From contig NZ_QRBE01000010.1 of the NCBI RefSeq assembly GCF_003363155.1, positions 140,141 to 204,140 on the forward strand: 64,000 bases of DNA, read 5' to 3'. The translations under genes were made by a program, and so were the position numbers. Below are positions 42,226 to 52,900 of this stretch, one piece after another (position 1 is the first letter of the stretch; every line of letters starts with the position of its first letter). Source of the DNA: Dyella monticola. Its GTDB lineage: Bacteria > Pseudomonadota > Gammaproteobacteria > Xanthomonadales > Rhodanobacteraceae. The notes beneath the pieces were generated by a model. The model searched no databases. It saw only the letters and a list, made by a program, of their open reading frames with translations, and was not told the origin of the DNA.

Positions 42226-42425
42226 TGGAGGTTTACATCCTTCTATCGCGATAAAAGGATGCAATTAAATGGGAAGCCGGTACGACCTTAGGGTCAATTC
42301 CGGCGCTGCCCCGCAGCGGTATGTGGAAACGACCTTCGTAACGAGCACTGGCCCTTGAAGCTGGGAAGCGACGAACAGTAGGCGAGGCGCAAAGCCTCAC
42401 GTCCACGAGCCCGAAGACCTGCCCC
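42226..42425 (+). promoter_or_regulatory. Cobalamin (adenosyl/aquocobalamin) riboswitch
   Basis: Conserved blocks in order: a 5' GGTT-containing strand (GGAGGTTTACATCC), AAATGGGAAGCCGGT (~42267-42281), CCGGCGCTGCCCCGCAGCGG with the characteristic GCTGCCCC box, then GAGCACTGGCCC, and finally the Cbl/B12 box AGCCCGAAGACCTGCC at the 3' end. It is followed by about 218 nt, with a CAGGAA/TTCCTG stem at 42429-42448, before metE. Since metE encodes the B12-independent methionine synthase, cobalamin should turn it off. Confidence 0.95.
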
Positions 42426-42643
42426 AGCCAGGAAGCGCGAGTTTCCTGCCTGACCTGGAGCTTCCGAGGGGAGGCCGCTGGGGCTGCGCGCCACGCACCT
42501 GCGATGGCCGATCGCTCCCGCACATCCTCTCGCCAGCCCGGTTCGCCCGCGGGGGCGAAGGTCGCTCGCGGGCGGGCATGGGTCTATCCCTCGGCGCGCG
42601 GTTCCTTCGTTCCTCATTCACACGAATCGAGGAAATGCAATCC

Positions 42644-44932
42644 ATGACTACCGTTACCAACCTTGGCTTCCCACGCATGGGTACTAGACGAGAGCTGAAA
42701 CCGGCACTCGAAGCCTACTGGCATGACGATACGAAATGCGCATCGTTGCTGGACACGGCAAAGCAACTGCGCCGGCGCCACTGGACGTTGCAACGCGAAG
42801 CGGGCGCACAGGTCGTACCCTGCAATGATTTTTCGCTGTACGACCATGTGCTTGACACCGCCTACATGCTCGACGCCATTCCCGAACGGTATCGCGCGCT
42901 GGCCGACGCCGACCCGCTAGCCGGCTATTTCGCACTCGCGCGTGGCGCCCAGCGCGACGACGTGGATCTGCACGCATTGGAAATGACCAAGTGGTTCGAC
43001 ACCAACTACCACTACATCGTGCCGGAGCTGCACGCGGCCCAGACCTTCCGTTTGCGTACCCACAAACCGGTTGAGGAATTTCTCGAAGCCAAGGCGCAAG
43101 GCATCGATGCGCGACCGGTATTGCTGGGCCCGGTGAGTTTTCTGCTTCTGTCCAAGACCATCGACGGCAGCGACCGTCTGGCGCTGCTGGATCGGTTGTT
43201 GCCGGTTTATGCAGAGTTACTGGGCAAGCTCAAAGACGCTGGCGCGAATTGGGTGCAGATCGATGAGCCATGCCTAGTACTCGATCAGGATATGGACGAT
43301 CACGTGGCCTACCGCACGGCTTATCGGGTCCTTGCCCAGATTCCGCGTCCGAAGTTGCTGCTTACCACCTACTTCGGCGCGCTGGATGACAACCTCGCTC
43401 TCGCCAGCCAATTGCTGGTCGACGGGCTCCATGTCGACCTCGTTCGCGCGCCGAACCAACTCGATGACGTGCTCGATGCCTTGCCGCGCCAGCATGTGCT
43501 TTCGCTTGGCGTCGTGGATGGACGCAACATCTGGCGCACCGATCTGGATCATGTGCTTCCGCTCATCAAGCGCGCCCATGCGCGCATCGGTGGAGAGCGC
43601 CTGCAGTTGGCGCCGTCATGTTCGTTGCTGCACATTCCCATCGATGTGTCGCTGGAAACGGAACTTTCATCTGAGCTGCGCAGCTGGCTGTCATTCGGTC
43701 GACAAAAAATCGAGGAATTGCGCACCTTGCGCGACGCGCTCAAATCCGCCAACGCATTGGCCGCACTGGAGGACGCGCGCCAACGACAGGTGTCGCGTCG
43801 GCAATCATCCGACGTGCATCGTCCGGACGTGATCGCACGCGTCGACGCCCTCAACGCCAAGGATGCGCAGCGCGCCTCACCCTACCTCACTCGTCGCGAT
43901 GCACAACGCAAGCGATTCACCTTGCCGCTGTTTCCCACCACCACCATTGGCTCGTTCCCACAAACCAAGGACGTGCGCGAAGCGCGTGCCAAATACAAAT
44001 CGGGTAAATTGCAGCACGCCGATTACGAAGCATTTCTGCAAGAGCAGACGCAGCAGTGCATCCGGTTCCAGGAAGAGATCGGTTTGGACGTGCTCGTTCA
44101 CGGCGAGTTTGAACGTAACGATATGGTCGAATACTTCGGCGAACAGCTCGATGGTTTTGCCTTCACCAAACATGGCTGGGTGCAAAGCTATGGCTCGCGT
44201 TGCGTCAAGCCGCCCATCATCTACGGCGACGTGCAACGCCCGGCGCCCATGACCGTACGCTGGTCGGCTTATGCTCAATCGCTCACGTCACGCCCCATGA
44301 AAGGCATGCTCACCGGCCCGGTGACCGTACTGCAATGGTCGTTCGTGCGCGACGACCAACCGCGTTCCGCCACCTGCTGCCAACTCGCGCTGGCGCTTCG
44401 CGATGAAGTGCTCGACCTGCAAGCCGCCGGCATCGGCATCATCCAGATCGACGAACCGGCCTTGCGCGAGGGCCTGCCCTTGCGTCGAAAAGAATGGGCC
44501 TCGTATCTGGACTGGGCTGTCGAATGCTTCCGAGTCACCGCGTCCGGCGTGGCGGATGACACTCAGATCCACACGCATATGTGCTACTCGGAATTCAACG
44601 ACATCATCGAAGCCGTCGCCGCGATGGACGCGGACGTCATCTCCATCGAGACCTCCCGCTCACGCATGGCATTGCTGGATGCCTTTGTACGCTTCCACTA
44701 TCCGAACGAAATCGGGCCCGGCGTCTACGACATCCACTCACCGCGTGTTCCCGGTATCGAGGAAATGGTCACGTTGCTCGAAAAAGCCACCGCCGTGCTT
44801 GGCCCGGAGCAGTTATGGGTGAATCCCGATTGTGGTCTGAAAACGCGCGGCTGGCCTGAAACGTACGATGCATTACAAGCCTTGGTTGAAGCGGCACACA
44901 TCATGCGCCAACGGGTGGCGGTAGTCGCCTGA
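42644..44932 (+). CDS. metE: Cobalamin-independent methionine synthase MetE
   Basis: 762 residues (E. coli 753). Start ATG 42644 has GAGGAA 11 bases upstream; an ATG 9 bases earlier sits too close to the RBS. The N-terminal substrate-binding TIM barrel begins TVTNLGFPRMGTRRELKPAL. The C-terminal barrel has the zinc ligands: His and Cys in HTHMCYSEF, Glu in ISIETSRSRM, Cys in VNPDCGLKTRGW. Methyl transfer from 5-methyltetrahydropteroyl-triglutamate to homocysteine is the reaction. Control is by the upstream cobalamin riboswitch. No MetR regulator adjoins. A GTGGGG/CCCCAC dyad (44941-44969) follows the stop. Confidence 0.97.
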   Translation: MTTVTNLGFPRMGTRRELKPALEAYWHDDTKCASLLDTAKQLRRRHWTLQREAGAQVVPCNDFSLYDHVLDTAYMLDAIPERYRALADADPLAGYFALARGAQRDDVDLHALEMTKWFDTNYHYIVPELHAAQTFRLRTHKPVEEFLEAKAQGIDARPVLLGPVSFLLLSKTIDGSDRLALLDRLLPVYAELLGKLKDAGANWVQIDEPCLVLDQDMDDHVAYRTAYRVLAQIPRPKLLLTTYFGALDDNLALASQLLVDGLHVDLVRAPNQLDDVLDALPRQHVLSLGVVDGRNIWRTDLDHVLPLIKRAHARIGGERLQLAPSCSLLHIPIDVSLETELSSELRSWLSFGRQKIEELRTLRDALKSANALAALEDARQRQVSRRQSSDVHRPDVIARVDALNAKDAQRASPYLTRRDAQRKRFTLPLFPTTTIGSFPQTKDVREARAKYKSGKLQHADYEAFLQEQTQQCIRFQEEIGLDVLVHGEFERNDMVEYFGEQLDGFAFTKHGWVQSYGSRCVKPPIIYGDVQRPAPMTVRWSAYAQSLTSRPMKGMLTGPVTVLQWSFVRDDQPRSATCCQLALALRDEVLDLQAAGIGIIQIDEPALREGLPLRRKEWASYLDWAVECFRVTASGVADDTQIHTHMCYSEFNDIIEAVAAMDADVISIETSRSRMALLDAFVRFHYPNEIGPGVYDIHSPRVPGIEEMVTLLEKATAVLGPEQLWVNPDCGLKTRGWPETYDALQALVEAAHIMRQRVAVVA

Positions 44933-44992
44933 TCTGACACGTGGGGTACTGGCCTCATTGGTGCCCCACTGCTCCGATGCCTGGCGCACCAT

Positions 44993-45020
44993 AAAAAAAG
45001 CCGGCGCCTGATGGGCCGGC
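44993..45020 (-). terminator. Terminator of the trimeric autotransporter gene
   Basis: Minus strand: GCCGGCCCATCAGGCGCCGGC then TTTTTTT. The GCCGGC arms pair around a nine-base loop. It lies 33 bp beyond the autotransporter stop. Confidence 0.85.
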
Positions 45021-45052
45021 CAACATCCTTTCAAAACGTTTCTTCTTTTACC

Positions 45053-48000
45053 TTACCAGCCAACTGCCATACCCACACCCACCGACACATCGTTGGCGGA
45101 CGCCGAACCACCAAAGGAGACGTTGAAGTTTGGCTTGATCTGGCGGGAATAGCCCACCGCAATCGCGGACTGGCCGTTCTGCGTGCCGACACCCACGCCA
45201 ACCTTGTTAGGCTGATCGATGCCTTGTGCACTGAAAGCCATCTGCCCGTAGGCCGCACTCATCGCACCCATGCTGTTGATGCGCTTGTCCAACTGTGTGA
45301 ACCGCTGCTTCGCCCAATCCTGTACACCATTGACGGCATCCTGCACCTGGCCCCAATTGGCCGCATCCGTGCGCGCCACGCCAGCTGCCACGTTAGTGAC
45401 AGTACGTTCGTTACCCGCCGAACCCACCGACACGCTATTGGCTTGCGTCGCCACCGAATTCGCACCGAGCGCTACCGAGTTGTCGGCCGATGCATTCGCA
45501 CCCGCGCCGATGGCCGTGGCGTTAGCGCCGGTTGCCGAAGCATTGGCCGCCACCGCCGTGGCATGGTTACCTGAGGCTTGAGCGCTTTGCCCCACCGCGG
45601 TACCGCTTTCAGCTGTCGACTGGGCGTTGGTACCAAGCGTCACACCAGCACCATTGGCTGCAGCGGCAACCGTAGCGGCATCGGCCGGAACCGGCGCAGC
45701 TGCATCACTTGCATCGCTCCGTGCACCGTTGCTTTCCAAGTGAGTAACACGACCGTCGATGCTCGTGACCTGGTTGTTCACGCTGTTGATCTGGTTTTGC
45801 AGATCGCTCTGCACACCCGTCAACTGACCCACGTTCACCGCATCGTACTGATTCTTGCCATCGGCCACATTCGTAAGCACCACCGGCGCTGCTGCACCGA
45901 CACCGCCCAGCGTCACCGAACCACGATTGGAACCCGGATCGTAGACCATCGCATCCAGCATCGTGCCATCGCTGTCGACCAGGCCGGCCGACTTCAGCTG
46001 CCCCATGTTCACCGCGTCCGTGTCGGCGACACCTGCACTCACGTTGCTCAATGTACGGGTGTTGCCATCCTTATCGGCGAAATCAATCGCCGCACCGTCG
46101 GTATCCTTGCCTACTGTCACGTTTTCGCCCGCAGTCGCCTGTTGCACCAAGCTCTGGCCATCGTTCACGGGATCGGTGGCGGTCATCGCCGTTGCGACCT
46201 TACTCTGCCTGGACTGCACCTGCGTCAGCTGATTGTTGACGTCTGTGATCTTTGCGTCGAACGTGCTGATCTGGGCATTCATCGCACTCAGCGTGGACGC
46301 CGTGTTGCTGGTGCTCTGCGCGGCAAAGTTATTGATCGCATCCAAGGCCAAACCAACGGTGCTGTAGTTAGTGCCGTCAAACGTATACGAGGGCGCCGTG
46401 ACATAGCCGCGACCATCGACACCGGCGTTTCCGCCCAACGCATTGGCCAACGAATTGGACACACCGAACAGCTGCGAACCGTTGATAGCGTCGGTACTCG
46501 TCAGGTGCACCGCGCCATCGGCCACGTTTCGCAGCGCCACCGGTGGCTGCCCTGAGACACCACCCAAGGTGAGGCTATTGTGCACGCCATCGTCGTACAC
46601 CACCGTATCGGCCAACGTGCCATGGATCGCGGTCAGGTTATCGTCGATCGCAACAACGGCTCCACCCACGTCGCGATAGAGGGTCTGCTGCACCGTATAG
46701 TCGGGCGGCACAATCTCGCCGGATATCGGATTCACGGTCGCGCCACCGCCCAGCGCGTTCGTGATGCCTTGAAGCTGGCTCACGTTCACCGCGTCGGTCG
46801 CGGCGATACCCGCGTCAAGATTCACGATTTTTCGCCTCAGCGTGCTGTCGCCCACGGATACCACGTTGTCCCGGTCGGCCAACGAAAAGGCTCCCAGCGC
46901 GACGCTGTTCGCACCGGTTGCAGTGGCCTGGTAACCCACGGCCACCGATCCACTCGCGCTGACGGTGGCACCGCTGCCGAACGCATCGGAGGCGACACCC
47001 TCAACATTCGCACCCGCGCCAAATGCATTGCTGTTCGTACCCGAGACCGAGGAGCGGGCGCCGATCGCAATGACCTCTGTGATACCGTCTGGACCCGTCG
47101 CCGAGGCGCCTTGGCCGATAGCCAAGGAACCCGTGCCGCTTGCCGAAGCACCGGAACCCATCGCAATGGCATCGCTACCGGTTGCGGCGGCACCGGCCCC
47201 AACGGCTACGGAGCGAGCACCGGTCGCCGACGCGTCATCGGTTCCGTCATTCAGGCCATTGGCTTTGAAGTAACGCGTTGCCCCGGTCAAACCGCTCTTG
47301 AGTTGGCCCAGGTTCACCGCATCGCTGTCGACCTGCGCGTCGGCCACGTTTTTGATCTGCGTGCCGTTTTTGCCGAGCAGTGTCACCACGTCCTTGGCCT
47401 CGTCGTCATAGGCCACGTTCAGCGGGTTGCCTGCACCCGACTTGGCATTGATCGCCAGCAATGCGGCGCCCACGTTCGTGTAGTTGTTGCCGTCCAGCGT
47501 GTACGTCGGACCGGTTACCGCGCCCGTGGTTGGGTTGATCGACGCGTTGCCTCCCAGCGCCGAAACCAGCGGATTGAGCTGGCTCACGTTTACCGCATCG
47601 TTGGCTTGTGTACCGGCGGCCACGTTTACGATTTTGCGTTGATTAGTGCTGCTACCGACCGAGACCGTGTTATCAACATTGGCGACAGAGTTCGAACCCA
47701 AGGCAACAGCATTCGCCGCTGATACGTTGGCAAAGTAACCAAGCCCCACGGAGTTGTTAGCCGTTGCACTCGCAACCGCCTGCTGCCCGATGGCCAAGCT
47801 ATATGTCGCAGCAGCATTCGCGCCACTACCAATCGCCGTCGCGTGGTCACCGCTTGCAGCGCCTTCGATAGCGATGGCATACGCGTTACTTGAATGCGCA
47901 GAGGTACCCATCGCAATTGAATTTACCGATGCTCCGTCGGTGACGGCACTCTGCCCCAAGGCAATATTGTAAATACCGGTCGCCAGCGCGTTGGTTCCTA

Positions 48001-48856
48001 TCGCCATGGAGCCATAACCGGCTCCGCTGCCGTTAAGAAGCGTTCGCGCACCTTGGCCTAAGGCTATTCCCCAACTTTGGCCGGCGTTTGCACCGGAACC
48101 AATAGCCGTCCCATAGTTGTAGGCGGTCGTCGCGCCGCGGCCCATGGCTAGCGCGCCGACACCCGCTGCACTCGCTGACGAGCCCACGGCCGCTGCACCG
48201 TCGCCGGTCGCTTTACTGTTTTGACCTGCTGCCAGCGCCGACCAGGCGCCACCGCCGTTAGATGCCGTAGCGCCCGAACCGAGCGCCACAGAACCGTTTG
48301 TAGAGTTGGAGTTGGCACCGAGAGCTACGGCACCTTGAGTGGTCCCGGACGCCAGGGCACTACTGCCGATAGCCACGGTATAAAAAGCGTTTAAGGCCGT
48401 TTTGCTATTGAGTCCAATAGCTACTGAGGCTTGACCCTCTGCCATGGCTGACGCGCCCACCGCCGTGGCCCAAGGGAGAGCGTGGCTATAGCCACCAACA
48501 GCGGTGGCAAAAAAATTTCCATCGGTTTGTGCGTGATCGCCGAACGCTACACTTCCGTTGCCGGCGACGGCATTGGAACCAACTGCAGCGCCGTAGACGT
48601 TATTCTTGCAGTTAAAAATGGCATTGGTGATCAAGTAACAGTTGCCGTTATTAAGGTTTCCAACCGGCGAAGCATTGGCGCTGGTACCCGCCGCATAACC
48701 TTGTGCATGCAAGCCACCCGCTGTCGCCCACAAGGCGGCGAACGTGGCAGCGAGTGCGGTCTTGCTAGCTTTCTTCTTAGGGCCCTTGGCCAATTCGGAC
48801 GCCACCACCCACGTACCCGTGGCGGCGTTGAAAACGATTCGGTAAATAGTATTCAT
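45053..48856 (-). CDS. YadA-type trimeric autotransporter adhesin
   Basis: 1267 residues. The N-terminus MNTIYRIVFNAATGTWVVAS is the extended signal peptide region (ESPR) of large autotransporters. Residues ~60-900 hold YadA-like head repeats with the AxGxxAxAxxxxSxAxG theme (GSGANAGQSWGIALGQGART) and several neck/stalk modules, with 'VSQL' connectors (NAVNVSQLNP, DAVNVSQLQG) and coiled-coil segments. The last ~70 residues (YGQMAFSAQGIDQPNKVGVG then SVGVGMAVGW) form the YadA anchor, ending in a C-terminal aromatic Trp as expected for BAM recognition. It should mediate adhesion to host or matrix. ATG 48856 has AAGGAATGG upstream; a start five codons earlier is also possible. Confidence 0.95.
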   Translation of the reverse strand: MNTIYRIVFNAATGTWVVASELAKGPKKKASKTALAATFAALWATAGGLHAQGYAAGTSANASPVGNLNNGNCYLITNAIFNCKNNVYGAAVGSNAVAGNGSVAFGDHAQTDGNFFATAVGGYSHALPWATAVGASAMAEGQASVAIGLNSKTALNAFYTVAIGSSALASGTTQGAVALGANSNSTNGSVALGSGATASNGGGAWSALAAGQNSKATGDGAAAVGSSASAAGVGALAMGRGATTAYNYGTAIGSGANAGQSWGIALGQGARTLLNGSGAGYGSMAIGTNALATGIYNIALGQSAVTDGASVNSIAMGTSAHSSNAYAIAIEGAASGDHATAIGSGANAAATYSLAIGQQAVASATANNSVGLGYFANVSAANAVALGSNSVANVDNTVSVGSSTNQRKIVNVAAGTQANDAVNVSQLNPLVSALGGNASINPTTGAVTGPTYTLDGNNYTNVGAALLAINAKSGAGNPLNVAYDDEAKDVVTLLGKNGTQIKNVADAQVDSDAVNLGQLKSGLTGATRYFKANGLNDGTDDASATGARSVAVGAGAAATGSDAIAMGSGASASGTGSLAIGQGASATGPDGITEVIAIGARSSVSGTNSNAFGAGANVEGVASDAFGSGATVSASGSVAVGYQATATGANSVALGAFSLADRDNVVSVGDSTLRRKIVNLDAGIAATDAVNVSQLQGITNALGGGATVNPISGEIVPPDYTVQQTLYRDVGGAVVAIDDNLTAIHGTLADTVVYDDGVHNSLTLGGVSGQPPVALRNVADGAVHLTSTDAINGSQLFGVSNSLANALGGNAGVDGRGYVTAPSYTFDGTNYSTVGLALDAINNFAAQSTSNTASTLSAMNAQISTFDAKITDVNNQLTQVQSRQSKVATAMTATDPVNDGQSLVQQATAGENVTVGKDTDGAAIDFADKDGNTRTLSNVSAGVADTDAVNMGQLKSAGLVDSDGTMLDAMVYDPGSNRGSVTLGGVGAAAPVVLTNVADGKNQYDAVNVGQLTGVQSDLQNQINSVNNQVTSIDGRVTHLESNGARSDASDAAAPVPADAATVAAAANGAGVTLGTNAQSTAESGTAVGQSAQASGNHATAVAANASATGANATAIGAGANASADNSVALGANSVATQANSVSVGSAGNERTVTNVAAGVARTDAANWGQVQDAVNGVQDWAKQRFTQLDKRINSMGAMSAAYGQMAFSAQGIDQPNKVGVGVGTQNGQSAIAVGYSRQIKPNFNVSFGGSASANDVSVGVGMAVGW

Positions 48857-48883
48857 ACGTACAACTTCCATTCCTTGGTTGAA

Positions 48884-48953
48884 TTGTCAGAAACATTTGT
48901 CGTGCTGAGGGGCGCGCATTGTTAGAAAAATTTGTCTTGCCGAGGAACGTGCA
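48884..48953. repeat. Two exact tandem 35-bp units upstream of the trimeric autotransporter gene
   Basis: Read on the minus strand, units TGCACGTTCCTCGGCAAGAC(+15) and TGCGCGCCCCTCAGCACGAC(+15) are adjacent, 35 bp each, with 28 identical positions. The second unit ends 27 bp before the autotransporter start, so the array lies in its promoter or leader. The shared core is GACAAAT-TTTCT-ACAA. Confidence 0.6.
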
Positions 48954-49761
48954 CAGGCCGATGCCTGCGTAGGCAATCACCCATATCCATGTGCGAATGC
49001 CACCACCTGGATGACGGCGAAGGGCTTAATCAACGCGCTCAGAACGCCCGCCTCGGGTCACCCATGACCCTGACCCCACCAAGGTCACAACCCTGCGCGA
49101 TCAGTGGTCGACTCACTGCAAAGTCGAGGCGACGCTGGGGAAGCCTTGGATCAGATGGCCCATGCAGTGGCAGCCGACCGCAATCGGTTCGTTCAATGTG
49201 GCACCGACATGGGCACCCACCGTCAGCGCGCCATGGACCGCTCACCGGGGGCGTCGCATAGCAACCACACACCCACACATTGCTCGGACGATGCCTACGC
49301 CAAACTAATCACGCTGTGTTTGCCTCCGAGCTGCGCACCCTGCATCGTCATGCGAACACTTCGGTGGTTACTTCATAGCGTATCGATCCATATGGCATCG
49401 CTCCGATGCCATCGTTTCGCACCCGGAGTACGCTGCTTTTCCGTTCGCTTCATTGGATGATTTCGTAGGTCGGTGACTTTTTTCGTGCTGGCTTTCAACA
49501 TCAGCACAGATCGTACTCAACCCGTCAACGCGTTGCGCGTTACGTATGTACCACAGCGCTCATTCGCAGCACCGAGTAGAAGAAAAAGCGCATCAATACC
49601 AGCGCTCAAGCAGTCTGCACTTGGAAGGTTCGAACCGTTCTAACACCTTCGAAGCATCAGCATGAGGAGCTTCGGTGGTACGCCAGCCGGCATACAAAAT
49701 CAATGCATGGCTCAGCTCGCTATCCGCACTTTTCATGGATGATTTGCCATGGTCCTATCTT
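48954..49761. other. 808-bp stretch without a recognised gene
   Basis: Between the YadA-type gene's upstream repeats and the small membrane-protein gene. Short open frames on both strands (to 118 codons) have no RBS and no family-like sequence. GC is mixed. It should hold the autotransporter promoter distal part and the terminator of the CdiA-like operon; no clear hairpin with a T tract stands out. It may be decayed coding DNA. Confidence 0.5.
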
Positions 49762-49974
49762 TTAGGAATTAGAACGTGGTTTCATTATCAATTCCAGTAT
49801 CGCGATCGCACCACCGATAACCGCCCCACCTTCTACGCCTCCATGTAGCGCAATGCCCAATTTATAAGGTATTGCTTTTAGAAAGCATTCGACATAAGAG
49901 AATATGACAACTATCAACGCAACCGCAAAAAATGCGATTAGGCCAGAGCGCAAAGCAAAAAAAAGCCGCTTCAT
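49762..49974 (-). CDS. Small membrane protein, candidate immunity protein for the CdiA-like C-terminus
   Basis: 70 residues with two membrane segments: MKRLFFALRSGLIAFFAVAL into VVIFSYVECFLK, and GGVEGGAVIGGAIAILELIM, then KPRSNS. The start overlaps the stop of the 3847-residue exoprotein (ATGA), so it is translationally coupled. In CDI systems a small gene directly after cdiA encodes the cognate immunity protein, and membrane-embedded immunity proteins pair with toxin tips that target membranes. The region is AT-rich relative to its surroundings. The immunity role is inferred from position and topology only. Confidence 0.7.
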   Translation of the reverse strand: MKRLFFALRSGLIAFFAVALIVVIFSYVECFLKAIPYKLGIALHGGVEGGAVIGGAIAILELIMKPRSNS

Positions 49975-52900
49975 TTAGATCCGCCCTCTTGGTTTTGACT
50001 GGACTCATTAATTTTATCAACAGTGGAATTGAGAAATTCCGTAGCTCCATTTCCTATGAGGTTCCCCCAAAGCACCGGTGATAGTGACGTAAACGGTTGC
50101 GAGTTGGACGTACTACCAACAACATCTCCCAGTTTAAAACCTACCATGGTTGCCGCACCGTTCGTCAGTCCGCTAAGCAATACGTTACTGTTTTGGTTGT
50201 AATACAGATTGTTGGCCTCGGTCTGGACCATTCCCACACCTGTTCCAACCAACCCATTCCATGCCATATTGCCACCATAGCCAAGGTAACCGCCAAGCGC
50301 ACTCGTTCCTACGTTTATGTAGTTCACCTGACTGAAATTACCTCCATTCTGAATCAATTGTGCTCCTAGATTGACTGCTCCGGTCGTGGCGGCCACTCCC
50401 CCGCGCGATGCCAATACAATCTGCAACAGCGAACCTGTTTGGAAAGCACCGGAGCCTTCGGCTACAAGCATCCCTGGACCCGCCCCTAATCCTGCTGTCG
50501 CCCCCGTCGCAGCAATGCCAATCATCATGTTGCCATCGCTGCTAACCGCATTATCCGCCTTGACCAATCCCCATTGGGATTGGTTATTCACATAGTTCTG
50601 AGCAGTAATGGTCTGGTCCACTACCAATCCTAACTTGGCCGCCAGCGGGTCATTGACGTAATTGATCGCTGTAGTGATATCGTTCTGATAATTGTCCGCG
50701 CAATCAACGCCGCTCGAATTACAACCACTAACAAGCTGTTGCTCCTGCTTGTCCGACAAGATTTCCGCATTGCTTTCGGCGGTTTGGATACAGACCTCGT
50801 CACCGTTGCATTGCTTGATTTGGTTTTGTAGCGCCACCAATTGCGGATGCGACAGATAGTTGTATTGCGTGCCCGCAAACGCCGTCGCTGCGCCGGCGCC
50901 ACCGCCGACCAAGCCACCGATCAGTGTCGTACCGGCCAATACACCCGTTGAGCCGTACTGCTGCAAATACGGGATTGCCGATTCGCTCGCACCTGCACCG
51001 ACCGCGCCTTGCAGGATATTGCCTCCACCTAGCGCAGCCGTGGCTGCACCAACTACCGTATGCAACGCGATGGCCTGCGCGCTGCCGTTGCCCCACTGCA
51101 TGGTTTGCTCGAGATCGCCGGCCGCCGTCATCCCCACCTGCCCCGCCAACACACCCGCCTGTTGGTTGTTCTGAATCTGCTGCGCATTGAAGATCGTACC
51201 GAGGCTCTGGTCGCCAAGGCTTGCGTTGCGACTCAGCCCACTGAGGTCTTGATTCGGGTTATTGCCGATCGTGATCGTGCCCGGCGCAATCGCCGCTTGT
51301 GTCGTGCTGCTTTCGCTACCGGTTTGCGGGATCGCCATGCCGCTCGGTGTGACGCTGGCTCCGCTGTTGCCGATGCCTCCGCCGTTGCCGCTGTAGCCGC
51401 CAGCAATACCCGCGCTGCTGGCGCTGTAATTGGCGCTGTTCTGCAGGTTGCTGTACGTGAGCGATCCGGTATTAAGAATGTTCTTGCTCGGATCGGCGGT
51501 GCTGGCAATGACGGCGCCCGTGAGATTGGTATTGCCACCCACACTGATCTGGAAGCCGCCACTGCCCGCACTGAGACCCGTAACCTCCCCGACGCTGGAA
51601 TAACTCGACTGCATCTGGCCTTGGTTATAACTTCCACCGCCGCTACCACCGCCACCGCCGTAGCTGAAGCTTCCACTGGCCTGTGATTGATGGCTGCTGT
51701 AGCTGTTCGTGTTCTGCTGGCTGACCAGATCGAGATTACCGCCGACTACCGCCTGAATCGTTTGACCACTGAGCTGCGCGCCTTCGATGGTGGTGTTGCC
51801 ACCACTGGCCAACGTCAACGTTTTGGCTGCGTTGACGGTGCTATCCGCGTAGGTGGTGCCATTACCCTGCGCCGAGCTTTCGGCCATCGAGCCGCTGGCG
51901 AAAATACCGTTGGTCTGGCCGATGCTGACGCCCATCGAGCCGCTGCCGGAGTGGGTGCTCTGCTGCAGCGTGGATTGCTGCGCCTGACTCATCACGTTCA
52001 GATTCTGCGCGGCGGCCAGCGTCACGTTCTGTCCGCTGATCTGACTACCGATGATGTTGAGGTCGCCACCGGTGGCGGCGATGGTGACGTCGCCATTGGT
52101 ACTGCCGATGCTGCTGCCGTAAGCGGTTTGTTCGGTTTGCGTGGTGCTGCTGCGCGATTCGCTTTGGGTCGCGCCAATGCGCAAACTCATGCCCGAATTG
52201 CTCAGCGCGCCTTGCGTCCCGCCGCTTTCGTAACCGCTGGCGATTTTGCCCGGCGCACTGGACAGCGCTTGCATACCCGTCTGCCCGCCCAGGTTCATGC
52301 CGTTGCCCGCGCCCTGTGAGAACAGCGTTTGGGCTCCTTGCATGGCATACAGTGCCTGCAAGCGCGAATCGCTGGTTTTGCTCGCGCCTTGTCCATCAAG
52401 CACCAACTGATTGGCGACGTTCGCGACACCACCACCCACGCCGGCAATGATGCCGCCCACGCCTTGCTGTTCTTGTTGATTGACCGTCGTGGTACCGAGC
52501 GCAGCGTCGATGGTGACATTCTTGCCGACGATGGTTGTACCGGTCTGGCTCAATACCGTTGCATCGGTCAGGTGTACGTTCTGATTGGCTGACAACATCA
52601 CCGCGCCATTGGTGCTCCCGAGCACCGTGCCAACGGGCGTACTTTGCTGGACAACCGTGTCGCTGCTGGTGTCGCGCTCACCCATCATTACGCTGAAACC
52701 GCCGCCCCCCATGAAACCGGCGTGGTCGCTGTCGCTTGCGGTTTCATCGCGCGATGTCGTGGTGCCGGTGTTGAGCACAAGATTACCGCCGGCTTGTGCG
52801 GTAACGCCGTTCGTGCCGACGATCTGCGCGGCGGTCAAGGTCGTGTTTGCGCCCGAGAGAAGATTGACGGTATTGCCGCTCAACACGCTTCCGATCGCCA

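Noticed and set aside
48932..49460. Short open frames of 79-118 codons on both strands
   Set aside because: No RBS, no recognisable sequence, and low-complexity Arg/Pro/Cys composition typical of non-coding GC-rich frames.
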